DNA of 64,000 bases from Streptomyces sp. HM190 (GCF_009857135.1 NZ_CP047318.1:7502001-7566000); one strand, 5' to 3'; shown: positions 49,400 to 58,509, numbered from the stretch's first letter. Notes: generated from the sequence alone by a model not told the origin. A program made the numbers and translations.

Positions 49400-50125
49400 T
49401 CACCCCTCCTTCAGCCACTCCCGCAGCTCGTCCCTCAGGGAGCGCTGGAAGGTCGTCAGCAGGGCCTGGACGACCAGGGGCTGCATATGGGCCGAGAGGG
49501 ACTTCACCGCCCGCGGGTCCCGCTCGGCCACCGCGTCGCGGAAGAGACCGGACAACTCGTGGGCGGCCGCCCGGGCGTGTTCGATCAGGACGTTCCGCGC
49601 GGCGAGGACCGACTCCTGGGACAGGGGCACGTCGAGGAGTTCCGCACCGAGCCGCAGCAGGCCGGGGTCCACCCGGAACCCGTCGCCGTCCCGTTCGACC
49701 AGGCCCATCGCCGTGAGCCGCTCCACGTCGTCCTCGTCGAGGGGCCGCCCGGCCCGCGGCCCCAGCTCCTCCCGCGTGACCGTCTCCACCGCGTCCGGCG
49801 CCCAGGAGGCCACGACGGCCCGCTGCAGGGCGAGGTCGCGCGGCGACAGATCCGGTGGCAACTGCCGCAGATACCGCTCGATGGCGGCCAGGGTCATGCC
49901 CTGCCGCTGGAGTTCCTCGATCAGCGCGAGCCGGGCCAGATGGCCGCGCCCGTACCGGCCGACCCGACGCGGTCCGATCACCGGCGGCGGCAGCAGACCC
50001 TTCGTGCTGTAGAAGCGGACCGTGCGCACCGTGACGCCGGCCCGCGCCGCCAGCTCGTCCACGGTCAAGGACACTTCCTCGGTGCCCTCGGCCGCGTCGG
50101 CGCCGTCCCCGGTCTCGGTCGTCAT
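49400..50125 (-). CDS. MerR-family regulator
   Basis: A 241-residue one-component regulator. The winged helix-turn-helix is LTVDELAARAGVTVRTVRFYSTKGLLPPPVIGPRRVGRYGRGHLARLALI, followed by a coiled helix and a C-terminal helical domain of about 140 residues with no cysteines, so metal sensing is unlikely; a lipophilic ligand or partner is more plausible. It ends the minus-strand segment, convergent with fadB and divergent from the macro-domain gene. CGCTGT boxes repeat in the 90-base gap (about 50138-50165) and may be its operator. Confidence 0.9.
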   Translation of the reverse strand: MTTETGDGADAAEGTEEVSLTVDELAARAGVTVRTVRFYSTKGLLPPPVIGPRRVGRYGRGHLARLALIEELQRQGMTLAAIERYLRQLPPDLSPRDLALQRAVVASWAPDAVETVTREELGPRAGRPLDEDDVERLTAMGLVERDGDGFRVDPGLLRLGAELLDVPLSQESVLAARNVLIEHARAAAHELSGLFRDAVAERDPRAVKSLSAHMQPLVVQALLTTFQRSLRDELREWLKEG

Positions 50126-50215
50126 GCACAGCAGTATCGCTGTCCCACCAGCGCTGTGAAAACCTTCAACGGCTGCCCGGGGGCCGTTGTCCGTGGCGGC
50201 CCGTACGGTGGGGCC

Positions 50216-50695
50216 ATGTCGGGGATCACGTACGTCAGGGGGGACGCCACCGTGCCGCGGGGCAGCGGCGTCAAGATCATCGCTCATGTCTGCAACGACC
50301 TCGGCGGCTGGGGCAAGGGCTTCGTCCTCGCCGTGTCCCGCCGCTGGCCGGAACCGGAGGCGGCCTACCGCGCCTGGCACCGCGGCCGCGCGCACAACGA
50401 CTTCGGGCTCGGCGCGGCGCAGTTCGTCCAGGTCGCCCCGTACACCTGGGTGGCCAACCTGATCGGCCAGCGCGGCATCCGTACGGGCAGCAAGGGCGTC
50501 CCCGTCCGCTACGAGGCCATCGACGCGGCCCTCGCCCTGCTCGCCGACAAGGCCCTGGAGCTCGGGGCGTCCGTCCACATGCCGCGCATCGGCTGCGGTC
50601 TCGCCGGAGGCACGTGGTCACGGGTGGAGCCCCTGATCACCGAGCGGCTCGTGCGGCGGGGTACAGCGGTGACGGTGTACGACCAGGGGGACTGA
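50216..50695 (+). CDS. Macro-domain protein (ADP-ribose hydrolase-like)
   Basis: A 159-residue single macro domain. It begins ITYVRGDATVPRGSGVKIIAHVCNDLGGWGKGFVLAVSRRWPEPEAAYRAW, where the Asn-Asp and GxWGKG loop resembles the Poa1p/TARG1/ALC1-like group binding ADP-ribose, and continues with VANLIGQRGIRTG and MPRIGCGLAGGTWSRVEPLI, the phosphate loop. Likely reactions are hydrolysis of ADP-ribose-1-phosphate or removal of ADP-ribose from protein or DNA. It stands alone and faces the MerR gene. TACGGT lies a few bases before the ATG, so the message may be leaderless. Confidence 0.9.
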   Translation: MSGITYVRGDATVPRGSGVKIIAHVCNDLGGWGKGFVLAVSRRWPEPEAAYRAWHRGRAHNDFGLGAAQFVQVAPYTWVANLIGQRGIRTGSKGVPVRYEAIDAALALLADKALELGASVHMPRIGCGLAGGTWSRVEPLITERLVRRGTAVTVYDQGD

Positions 50696-50817
50696 CGGCG
50701 CCCGCCGGTCTGCCGGGCGCCGATGCGGCGGCCGGCGTGGTGAACCGTCGTCGATTATCGGTCAACTCTGGCGCAGACGTGCGACGCGTCGTGCGTGTGA
50801 ACGGGTAGGCCACCGGT

Positions 50818-51294
50818 ATGAGCCTTCTTCCCGTGGACATCGGTCCGTTGAACCCCCCGGTTCCGGAACTCGCCGTCGCGGCAGTGCTGTTCGCGCTGGT
50901 ACTCCTCTTCTGCGCGTGGCTGACGCCCCGGGTGCGGCGCGTGCGGGCGGAGCGGGCAGCGGCCCCCCACGGAGTGGAGGCCCGGGACGAGGCGGTACGA
51001 CGGCAGGCGGAGACCGAGCGGCTCCGGGCGGCCGCGCCCCTGGCCGAGGCCCGCCACGACGCCGCCCGCGTCCGCCTGCGGGCCCTGGAGGAGGACGCGG
51101 CCCCGGTCGCCGAGGTGCGGGCGGAAGCCCGCCGCGAGTACGCGACGATCGTCACCCGGGGCCAGACCCGTATCGCCACCGACCGCGCGCGTGCCGAGGC
51201 CGAACTCCGTGTCCAGGTCTCGGAACTGGCCTCGAACCTGGCGAGCAGGATCCTCGGCGAACAGGTCGAGGCGAAGGCCGAACCGCGTCTCTGA
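50818..51294 (+). CDS. Orphan ATP-synthase b-subunit-like protein
   Basis: A 158-residue membrane-anchored protein. The start MSLLPVDIGPLNPPVPELAV followed by one membrane helix (residues 17-36) closely recalls actinobacterial AtpF, and the remainder is a charged coiled coil with the b-subunit rhythm (PLAEARHDAARVRLRALEEDA, VAEVRAEARREYATIV) ending in SELASNLASRILGEQV, the b-subunit C-terminal motif. It is not in an ATP synthase operon: its neighbours are a macro-domain and a peptidase gene. The juxtamembrane part is Arg/Glu/Ala-rich and diverged. It may be a duplicated subunit with a new role; incorporation into F0 is untested. The stop codon lies within a 20-bp tandem repeat. Confidence 0.8.
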   Translation: MSLLPVDIGPLNPPVPELAVAAVLFALVLLFCAWLTPRVRRVRAERAAAPHGVEARDEAVRRQAETERLRAAAPLAEARHDAARVRLRALEEDAAPVAEVRAEARREYATIVTRGQTRIATDRARAEAELRVQVSELASNLASRILGEQVEAKAEPRL

Positions 51295-51478
51295 CCGCCG
51301 AACCGCGTCTCTGACCGCCGGCCCGCGCGGGTGACCGCCGAGCCGTGTCCGTGCGCGCCGAGCCGTGCCCGTGCCCGTCGGCCGGCAGCGGATGCCCGCC
51401 GAACCGCGAGGGTGCTCCAGAACCGCGAGGGCGCTCCCGAACTGCGAGGGTGGCCCCGAACCGCCCGGATGACCGCCG
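51281..51478 (+). repeat. Degenerate 20-bp tandem repeat array
   Basis: About ten units of 19-21 bases. The first two (51281-51300, 51301-51320) are identical, AACCGCGTCTCTGACCGCCG, and the first contains the end and stop of the b-like gene. Later units at 51321, 51341, 51361, 51381, 51402, 51421, 51440 and 51459 keep AACCGCGnnnGTG-like text with growing divergence. The array is a decaying minisatellite after the gene, with no other coding content seen to 51540. Confidence 0.75.
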
Positions 51479-51648
51479 ATAGCCCTGCCCCGGCGACCGC
51501 ACCGCTCCCGTGCCCACCGTCGCGCCTCCGCCCGCCGACATGAGTCATCTCCCCGGACGCTCCTATCCGGCCAAGACCGTGGCCGATCTCCCGCGCGCCC
51601 CAATGGGCGCTCTTTTGAACAGGAGTTGACAGCAGTACCGTCCGGCGC

Positions 51649-53613
51649 ATGCCGATATCTGCGCGACGCACCCCCCTGCCGACCTGGAGATCTCTCGCCA
51701 CGGTCGCCACGTCCGCGGCCCTGATGGCCACCTTCGTCACCCCGGCGGTCGCCGACGGCGCGACGCCCCGGAAGAGCCGGCCCGTCTACGCGTACGACAA
51801 GGCCATCCGTGAGGCCGTCTGGGTGGACACCGGACTCGACGGCGACCGCGACGGGAGGAACGACCGCGTCGCCGTCGACATCGTCCGCCCGAGTGAACCC
51901 GCCCAGCGGGGCCGCAAGATCCCCGTGATCATGGACGCCAGCCCGTACTACTCGTGCTGCGGACGCGGCAACGAGAGCCAGCGCAAGACGTACGACGCCG
52001 ACGGCAACGTCGTCCAGATGCCGCTGTTCTACGACAACTACTTCGTGCCCCGCGGCTACGCCTTCGTCGCCGTCGACCTCGCCGGAACCAACCGCTCCGA
52101 CGGCTGCGTGGACGTCGGCGGCCGCTCCGACATCCAGTCCGCCAAGGCGGTCGTCGACTGGCTCAACGGACGCGGTACGGCGTACACCACCCGCACGGGC
52201 TCCACGAGGGCCAAGGCCGGCTGGACCAACGGCAGAACCGGCATGATCGGAAAGAGCTACGACGGCACCATCGCCAACGGCGTCGCCGCCACCGGCGTCG
52301 AGGGCCTGGAGACCATCGTCCCGATCGGCGCCATCTCCTCCTGGTACGACTACTACTTCGCCAAGGGCGCCCCCCTCTACGACTCCGGTCCCGACTGGCT
52401 GTCCGACGCCATCGAGAGCCCCGGGGCCCGCGCCAGGTGCGCCCACGTCCAGAAGGCGCTCGTGGACGGCGCCCCGCGCACCGGCGACTGGACGCGACTG
52501 TGGACCGAGCGCGACTACGTCAAGGACGTCCGCAAGATCGACGCCAGCGTCTTCGTCATCCACGGCCAGCAGGACCTCAACGTCCGCCCCAAGCACTTCG
52601 GCCAGTGGTGGGACGCCCTCGCGAAGCACGGCGTCGAGCGCAAGATCTGGCTCTCCCGGACCGGCCACGTCGACCCCTTCGACTTCCGGCGCGCCACCTG
52701 GGTCGACACCCTGCACCGATGGTTCGACCACGAACTCCTCGGCTACGACAACGGCATCGACGACGAGCCCATGGCCGACATCGAACGCCGCCCCGAGCAA
52801 TGGGTGCGCACGAAGGTCTGGCCGCCGCGTACGTCGGAGTCCGCCACGCTCCGTCCCGCCGAGGGCGCCCGGCCCGGCGTCGGCACCCTCGGTCTGCGCA
52901 AGCGGTCCGGCACCGAGACCTTCACCGACGACCCCACCCTGAACGAGACCGACTGGGCGGCGCGCGTCGGCCGGTCCACCCCCGACAAGGCGGGCTTCGT
53001 CACCGCCCCCCTCACCCGGGACCTGCGGCTGTCGGGTTCCGCCAAGGTGACCGTCACCGCCACGCCCACCACCTCCACCGCCCACCTCTCGGCGATCCTC
53101 GTGGACCTCGGGCCGGACACCATCCGCGACTACTCCAGCGACGGCGAGGGCATCACCACCCTCACCGACCGCAGCTGCTGGGGCCCGAGCACCACCGGTG
53201 ACAGCTCCTGCTACCTGAACACCCGGGCGAAGACCGCCGCCGTCGACTACACGATCTTCAGCCGCGGCTGGGCCGACCTCGGCAACCACTCCTCCGGCAC
53301 CGGCGCCCCGCTCACCCCCGGCACCCCGTACACCCTCACCCTCGACCTGCACGCGAGCGACCACGTCGTCCCGGCCGGCCACCGGCTCGCCCTGATCGTC
53401 GCCGGCACCGACAAGGGCCTCATCGACCCGCCGTCGACGACCCCCACCCTGACCCTCGACCTCAGGCGCACCTACGCCGAGGTGCCGCTGGTCGGCGGAA
53501 CCACCGCCTTCAGGAACGCGACCTCGGGCGCCACCCCCGCCCCGAAGGGCTCCGTCCTCGACGGCGTCGGCGACCCGAGCGGGGCCGACCGCCTCCCCGG
53601 TGACGGTGCATGA
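51649..53613 (+). CDS. Secreted Xaa-Pro dipeptidyl-peptidase
   Basis: A 654-residue exported S15-family peptidase that releases X-Pro dipeptides. A signal peptide runs to about residue 35 (VTPAVADG). The alpha/beta hydrolase domain has Ser203 in GKSYDG, Asp309 in HGQQDLNV and His340 in RTGHVDPF, and the C-terminal part is the galactose-binding-like jelly roll of this family (TIFSRGWADLGNHSSG, HVVPAGHRLALIVAGTDKG). No ribosome site precedes ATG 51649; TACCGT at 51636-51641 ends seven bases before it, so a leaderless message is possible. The end overlaps the next peptidase gene (ATGA), giving coupled translation of two extracellular peptidases. Confidence 0.93.
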   Translation: MPISARRTPLPTWRSLATVATSAALMATFVTPAVADGATPRKSRPVYAYDKAIREAVWVDTGLDGDRDGRNDRVAVDIVRPSEPAQRGRKIPVIMDASPYYSCCGRGNESQRKTYDADGNVVQMPLFYDNYFVPRGYAFVAVDLAGTNRSDGCVDVGGRSDIQSAKAVVDWLNGRGTAYTTRTGSTRAKAGWTNGRTGMIGKSYDGTIANGVAATGVEGLETIVPIGAISSWYDYYFAKGAPLYDSGPDWLSDAIESPGARARCAHVQKALVDGAPRTGDWTRLWTERDYVKDVRKIDASVFVIHGQQDLNVRPKHFGQWWDALAKHGVERKIWLSRTGHVDPFDFRRATWVDTLHRWFDHELLGYDNGIDDEPMADIERRPEQWVRTKVWPPRTSESATLRPAEGARPGVGTLGLRKRSGTETFTDDPTLNETDWAARVGRSTPDKAGFVTAPLTRDLRLSGSAKVTVTATPTTSTAHLSAILVDLGPDTIRDYSSDGEGITTLTDRSCWGPSTTGDSSCYLNTRAKTAAVDYTIFSRGWADLGNHSSGTGAPLTPGTPYTLTLDLHASDHVVPAGHRLALIVAGTDKGLIDPPSTTPTLTLDLRRTYAEVPLVGGTTAFRNATSGATPAPKGSVLDGVGDPSGADRLPGDGA

Positions 53614-54878
53614 GAGCCCGGATCGCCGCGCTGATCGCCACCGCGCTCGCCGCGCCCCTGCTGTCGGCGCCCGCGTACGCTGCGGACACCGCGCCCCTGC
53701 CGCGCACCGGATTCGAGGAGTCGGGCGGAGCCCGGTGGACGAGCCAGCCGGAGGAGGAGGAGTTCCTCGCCGCCGTGGACCGGGCGAGCCGCCGCGTTTC
53801 GGTCACCCGGATCGGCACCACCGCCCGGGACCGCCCGCTCCACCTCGTCCGGATCGGCACCCGCCCCACCGCGCGGACGGTGCTCCTCGTGTGCAGCCAG
53901 CACGGCGACGAGCCCTCCGGCCGTGAGGCGTGCCTCAGTACCGTCAGGGACCTCGCCCGGCCCGGGGACCGGCGGACCGAGCGGTTGCTGAGAAGCACCA
54001 CGGTGCTTGTCGTACCCACGGCCAATCCCGACGGCAGGGCGGCCGGCACCCGCGGCAACGGCGACGGCGTCGACATCAACCGCGACCATCTGGCCCTGCG
54101 CACCGCCGAGGCCAGGGCGCTCGCGCGGGTCGTGCGCGATCGCGAACCGGACATCGTGTACGACCTGCACGAGTACGGTGCCGCACCCCCGTACTACGAC
54201 AAGGACCTGTTCGACCTCTGGCCGCGCAACCTCAACACGGACGCGGCCGTCCACACCGAGGCGCGCACCCTGTCCCTGGACCACGTACGGCCGGCGGCAC
54301 GGGCGGCGGGCCACTCGACCGGCACGTACGGCATCTGGACCGACCCGGTCACCGGCGAACCGATCCGGCAGGTCGCGGGCGACGGCCAGGAGCGCATCCT
54401 GCGGAACATGTCCGGCGTCAAGCACGCCGTCGGCCTGCTCATCGAGAGCCGTGTCGAGGCGTCGGCGCCGGACACGCCGGAGCCGGTCAACCACCGGCGC
54501 CGCGTGGACTCCCAGCGCGCGGCCCTCCAGGGTCTGTTCGGGTTCGCGACGGAGCGGGGCCGCCAGGTCGGCGCGGCGACCCGCGCGGCCCGTCTCGCCG
54601 GGCTGCGCGACACGGGGCCGGTCTATCTCGGCGGCGCCGACAACGACCCCGCCGACCCCGCCGAGGTGCTCCGGGACCCGCCCTGCGGCTATCGGCTCAC
54701 CACGGAGCAGTACGCGGAGGTCGGCGACGAGCCGGCCCTGCACGGCGTCCGCGGGCTGACCCGCGACGACGGTGTGCTCGTTCCGTTGCGCCAGCAACTG
54801 CGCGCGCTCGTTCCGCTGCTGCTGGACGAGCGGGCGCCGTACCACCTGACGGTGGGAGAACCCGACACCACCTGTTGA
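53610..54878 (+). CDS. Secreted M14-family zinc carboxypeptidase
   Basis: A 422-residue exported metallopeptidase. A short signal peptide (to SAPAYA, residue 24) is followed by an M14 domain: zinc ligands His98 and Glu101 (QHGDEPSGRE) and His187 (YDLHEYG), with NPDGR and GVDINRDH typical of the carboxypeptidase A/gamma-D-Glu-diaminopimelate group. The C-terminal 120 residues are an extra helical region. It begins at ATG 53610, overlapping the stop of the Xaa-Pro peptidase, so the two are an operon and may degrade Pro-rich or wall peptides together. Confidence 0.9.
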   Translation: MRARIAALIATALAAPLLSAPAYAADTAPLPRTGFEESGGARWTSQPEEEEFLAAVDRASRRVSVTRIGTTARDRPLHLVRIGTRPTARTVLLVCSQHGDEPSGREACLSTVRDLARPGDRRTERLLRSTTVLVVPTANPDGRAAGTRGNGDGVDINRDHLALRTAEARALARVVRDREPDIVYDLHEYGAAPPYYDKDLFDLWPRNLNTDAAVHTEARTLSLDHVRPAARAAGHSTGTYGIWTDPVTGEPIRQVAGDGQERILRNMSGVKHAVGLLIESRVEASAPDTPEPVNHRRRVDSQRAALQGLFGFATERGRQVGAATRAARLAGLRDTGPVYLGGADNDPADPAEVLRDPPCGYRLTTEQYAEVGDEPALHGVRGLTRDDGVLVPLRQQLRALVPLLLDERAPYHLTVGEPDTTC

Positions 54879-54962
54879 AGAAGAAAGGGCCGGGGTCACA
54901 TGTGGGTGGGCTCGCTGGGCAGGAGTAGCTCAGTTCCAGCCACTCGCGGAAAGGTTCCACCT

Positions 54963-56687
54963 GTGACGCACGACCCCACCACCACCCACCACGGGGGAGG
55001 TCTGCTTCCCGGCTCGGAGGCGGGCCTCCCCGGCGGCGTGCGGCCCAGAACCGATCGCGTCGTGTTCGGCGTGACGGCAGCACTGACCTTGGCCTTCGTG
55101 CTCTGGGGCGCCCTCGCCACCGACTCGCTGGAGAGCGTCTCCGGCACGATGCTGAGCGGCCTCATCCACAACGGCGGCTGGGCCTTCATGCTGGCCGCCT
55201 CCGGCTTCGTGGTCTTCGCCCTGTGGCTGGCGGCCAGCCGCTACGGCCGTATCCACCTCGGCGTCGAGGGGGAGAAGCCCGAGTTCCGCACGGTGTCGTG
55301 GGTCGCCATGATGTTCAGCGCCGGCATGGGAATCGGACTGATGTTCTACGGCGTCAGTGAGCCTCTCGCGCACTTCGGCACGCCTCCGCCGGGCACCAGC
55401 CCCGAGGGGGCCGGTGAGCGCATGGAGACGGCGATGGCGACCACGCTGTTCCACTGGACGCTGCACCCCTGGGCGATCTACGCGGTGGTCGGCCTCGCCA
55501 TCGCCTACAGCACGTTCCGCAAGCGCCGCCGCCAGACGATCAGCGCCGTCTTCACCCCGCTGATCGGCGAGAAGCACGCCAACGGCACCGGCGGCCGGAT
55601 CATCGACATCCTCGCCATCGTGGCCACCATCTTCGGCTCTGCGGCCTCCCTCGGTCTCGGCGCGCTCCAGATCGGCTCGGGCGCGCAGGAGCTGGGCTGG
55701 ATGGACAAGGTCAGCACCGGGCTGCTCGTCGGCATCATCGCCGTACTGACCCTGGCCTTCGTCGCCTCCGCGGTGTCCGGTGTGGAGAAGGGCATCCAGT
55801 GGCTGTCCAACACCAACATGGTGCTGGCCCTGGCGCTGCTCGTCTTCGTCTTCGTGGCCGGACCGACCATCCTCGTCCTCGACCTCCTGCCCACCTCGGT
55901 CTTCTCCTACCTCGGCGACCTGCCGCAGCTCGCGGGCCGCACCGAGGCGACCGGCGGCCAGGGCGTGGCCGACTGGCTGAGCAGCTGGACCGTCTTCTAC
56001 TGGGCGTGGTGGATCTCCTGGACGCCCTTCGTCGGCATGTTCATCGCGCGCATCAGCCGTGGCCGCACCATCCGCCAGTTCATCGGCGGCGTCATCCTCG
56101 TCCCCAGCTCGGTCAGCCTCGTCTGGTTCGCGGTGTTCGGCGGCACGGCCATGAAGCTCCAGGACCGGGGCCGGCTCGGCGACGAGTCGACCCCCGAGGG
56201 CCAGCTGTTCGCGGTCCTCAACCAGTTCCCGGCGGCCACCGTCACCTGTCTGCTGGTGATGGTCCTGGTCGGCATCTTCTTCGTCTCCGGCGCCGACGCA
56301 GCCTCCATCGTCATGGGCACGCTCTCGCAGCGCGGCGCCCTCGAACCGGGCCGCTTCGTCGTCGTCTTCTGGGGCGTCCTCACCGGAGCCGTCGCCGCGA
56401 TCATGCTGCTCGTCGGCAGCGGCCAGGGCGACGCCCTCACCGGCCTGCAGAACCTCACGATCCTCGCGGCCGCCCCGTTCGTCCTGGTCATGATCGGCAT
56501 GTGCGTGGCGCTCATGCGCGACCTGCGCCGCGACTCCGTGATCGTGCGGGAGGAGATGGCCACCGAGGCCGTCGAACTCGCCGTCATCGAGGGCCACAAG
56601 CGCTACGACGGCGAGTTCGAGATCAGGGTCGGTCCGGGCCAGGGCACGGAGATCGAGGGCGACCCCATCGGCCACCGCAAGGAATGA
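54963..56687 (+). CDS. BCCT-family transporter (choline/betaine/carnitine type)
   Basis: A 574-residue, 12-helix secondary transporter. The family signature around helix 8 is WTVFYWAWWISWTPFVGMFIARISRGRTIRQFI, and MFSAGMGIGLMFYGVSEPLAHF in the first half carries the conserved glycine-rich stretch. The tail (about 60 residues: HKRYDGEFEIRVGPGQGTEIEGDPIGHRKE) is cytoplasmic, charged and may sense osmolarity as in BetP. It imports quaternary ammonium compounds, with Na+ or H+. GTG start at 54963, after GGAAAGG. It follows the peptidase pair with an 84-base gap and is ended by a strong hairpin. Confidence 0.93.
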   Translation: MTHDPTTTHHGGGLLPGSEAGLPGGVRPRTDRVVFGVTAALTLAFVLWGALATDSLESVSGTMLSGLIHNGGWAFMLAASGFVVFALWLAASRYGRIHLGVEGEKPEFRTVSWVAMMFSAGMGIGLMFYGVSEPLAHFGTPPPGTSPEGAGERMETAMATTLFHWTLHPWAIYAVVGLAIAYSTFRKRRRQTISAVFTPLIGEKHANGTGGRIIDILAIVATIFGSAASLGLGALQIGSGAQELGWMDKVSTGLLVGIIAVLTLAFVASAVSGVEKGIQWLSNTNMVLALALLVFVFVAGPTILVLDLLPTSVFSYLGDLPQLAGRTEATGGQGVADWLSSWTVFYWAWWISWTPFVGMFIARISRGRTIRQFIGGVILVPSSVSLVWFAVFGGTAMKLQDRGRLGDESTPEGQLFAVLNQFPAATVTCLLVMVLVGIFFVSGADAASIVMGTLSQRGALEPGRFVVVFWGVLTGAVAAIMLLVGSGQGDALTGLQNLTILAAAPFVLVMIGMCVALMRDLRRDSVIVREEMATEAVELAVIEGHKRYDGEFEIRVGPGQGTEIEGDPIGHRKE

Positions 56688-56705
56688 CCGGCGGCGGGGA
56701 GCACC

Positions 56706-56730
56706 GGCGGGGCCGGGCCCCGGCCCCGCC
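56706..56730. terminator. Bidirectional hairpin terminator
   Basis: GGCGGGGCC (56706-56714) pairs with GGCCCCGCC (56722-56730) over a seven-base loop between the convergent BCCT and amino-acid-oxidase genes. Confidence 0.75.
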
Positions 56731-56736
56731 CGGCGC

Positions 56737-57687
56737 CTACCCGGCGGCGAGATCCGCGGCCTCCCGGGCGCATCCCCAGGCCACCGTCACACCCGCGCCG
56801 CCGTGCCCGTAGTTGTGCACCAACAGCCGCCCGTCCGCCGCACGCTCACCTTCCAGCCGTACGGCGGACCGGGCCGGCCGCAGCCCCACCCGGTGCCCGA
56901 CCACCCGCGCCCCCGCGATCTCCGGCCGCACGGCCGCGCACCGCCGCACGATCGCCTCGGCGGTCGCGGGATCCGGCGTCATGGACCACGCGTCCTCCTC
57001 CGCCGTCCCCCCGAGGATCAACCGGCCCGGCTGCGGAATGAAGTAGGTGCTCGTCGCGTCGGCGTGGTCCACCGACGTCATCCACGTGGTGACCCCCGGG
57101 TTCTCCACCACGACCAACTGCCCCCGCACCGGCCGCACCGACGGGTCCGGCACCAGGTCGCGGGCGCCGAGCCCCGTGCAGTTGACGACCACGGTTGCGT
57201 CGACCGCCGAGAGGTCCGCGACCGCGCGCTCCTCGACCGTCCCGCCCGCCGCGACGAACCGCTCGCGCAGCCACCGCAGATGGACCGGCATGTCGATCAC
57301 CGGCAGCCGCGCCCACAACCCCGTCCCCGCGTACTCCTGTGCCGTCGCGGCCCGCAGCCCCGCCACCCGTGAGGCCCACGCCCCGAGTCCGTCCAGTGCG
57401 GTCTCGCCGTGTACGCCCTCGACCAGGCGTACGCCCGTGTCGTCCGGCCGCGCCGCCAACTCCTCGTACACCGCGAGCGACACGAGCGCCCACGCGCCGA
57501 CGAGCGCCTCCGGCTCGATGCGGTACGGCCACCACAGTCCGCCCGCCACGGCGGACGTGGTCCGCTCCGCGGGCTCCCGTGCCCACAGGCGGACCCGCCG
57601 CCCGCTCTCCGCGAGGACGACGGCCGTCGTCAGACCGATGACACCCCCACCGACCACGATCACATCGCTGTTCGATTCCCTGGTCAC
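56737..57687 (-). CDS. D-amino-acid oxidase (FAD)
   Basis: A 316-residue flavoprotein of the DAO family. The FAD fold is DVIVVGGGVIGLTTAVVLAESGRRVRLWARE. Conserved blocks are AGGLWWPYR, VVNCTGLGARDLVPDPSVRPVRGQLVVV, and the C-terminal HNYGHGGAGVTVAWGCA that holds the flavin. It oxidatively deaminates a D-amino acid (or D-aspartate) to the keto acid with H2O2; length and motifs match actinobacterial DAAOs such as those of Rubrobacter or Streptomyces. ATG at 57687. It is transcribed alone, divergent from the frameshifted gene. Confidence 0.92.
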   Translation of the reverse strand: MTRESNSDVIVVGGGVIGLTTAVVLAESGRRVRLWAREPAERTTSAVAGGLWWPYRIEPEALVGAWALVSLAVYEELAARPDDTGVRLVEGVHGETALDGLGAWASRVAGLRAATAQEYAGTGLWARLPVIDMPVHLRWLRERFVAAGGTVEERAVADLSAVDATVVVNCTGLGARDLVPDPSVRPVRGQLVVVENPGVTTWMTSVDHADATSTYFIPQPGRLILGGTAEEDAWSMTPDPATAEAIVRRCAAVRPEIAGARVVGHRVGLRPARSAVRLEGERAADGRLLVHNYGHGGAGVTVAWGCAREAADLAAG

Positions 57688-57753
57688 GAGGGGACGCTAA
57701 CGGACCATGCGCCGTCGTGCTCACACGTCTGACTTTGTGGGGATACTCACCCC

Positions 57754-58345
57754 ATGTCTGCCGAGTACGCGACCTTCGGCCTGGCACCGGCGATCCGCGC
57801 CGGCGTGTCCTCCTCGTCGGCGCCCGCGTCGCCGTCCTCGCCGGACTCGCCGCCGCCCTGCGGGCCATCGGGATCGGCGCCGACCTCGCGCACGACGCCG
57901 CCGGGGTGCCAGACGAGGAACTGTGCGGCTGCGGCGCCGTCGTCCTCGGCCGGGCCGTCGGCGAGCAGGACCGGGAAGCGGTACGGCGGGCCTTCGACCG
58001 GGCCGGGGTGGCGGTCGCCCGCGTCGAGGGGTTCGCCCCGATCATTCCGCTCCTCGTCGCGCAGATCGAGAACGCGCTCGACCGCAGCCCGGCCGGACAG
58101 CGCCGGCCCACCCGGCTGATCGCGGCGGACGGGCAGGCGGCGTCGAGACCACCTCGACCTGCCGGGTGGAGCTGACCGCGTACCGTCTCGACCGGCTGTA
58201 CCGGACGCACACGTACCGGTTCTTCGACGGGATCCTGCCCGCCGGGCAGCACCGGATCGGGCTGGACGCGAAGTCCGTGAAGGGGCAGTCGTCCATCGTG
58301 GCCCGGACCGCGGGGACGGTGCTGGTGGAGCCGATGGGCCGGTGA
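57754..58345 (+). pseudogene. Gene broken by two apparent frameshifts
   Basis: One continuous protein of about 197 residues can be read only by changing frame twice. MSAEYATFGLAPAIRAG from ATG 57754 is followed, one base out of frame near 57803-57806, by RVLLVGARVAVLAGLAAALRAIG, up to LIAADGQA. Near 58135-58142 the frame shifts again to VETTSTCRVELTAYRLDRLY, continuing to TAGTVLVEPMGR and the stop at 58343-58345. Each junction is explained by one missing C or G in a C/G-rich run, so either a decayed gene or two sequencing errors is possible. I do not recognise the family. Confidence 0.65.
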
Positions 58346-58494
58346 TCCTCCGGCCGGGCGGGGCCGCGCCGGCGCACCCGTCGGCCGTGGGACCGTCTTG
58401 ACCGGCCGCGCCGCTCGCCGCGCCTTGGCGGGAGCGCCGGTGCGGGCGCCGGCCGTGCGGTTCCTCGGTGTGGGGGACACGGGGTGCGGGTCGT

Positions 58495-58509
58495 TAGGAT
58501 CCCACCCTG
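58495..58509 (+). promoter_or_regulatory. -10 element of a leaderless ABC-F transcript
   Basis: TAGGAT at 58495-58500 ends eight bases before the GTG start at 58509, so transcription would begin at the start codon. No clear -35 or ribosome site is present. Confidence 0.5.
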
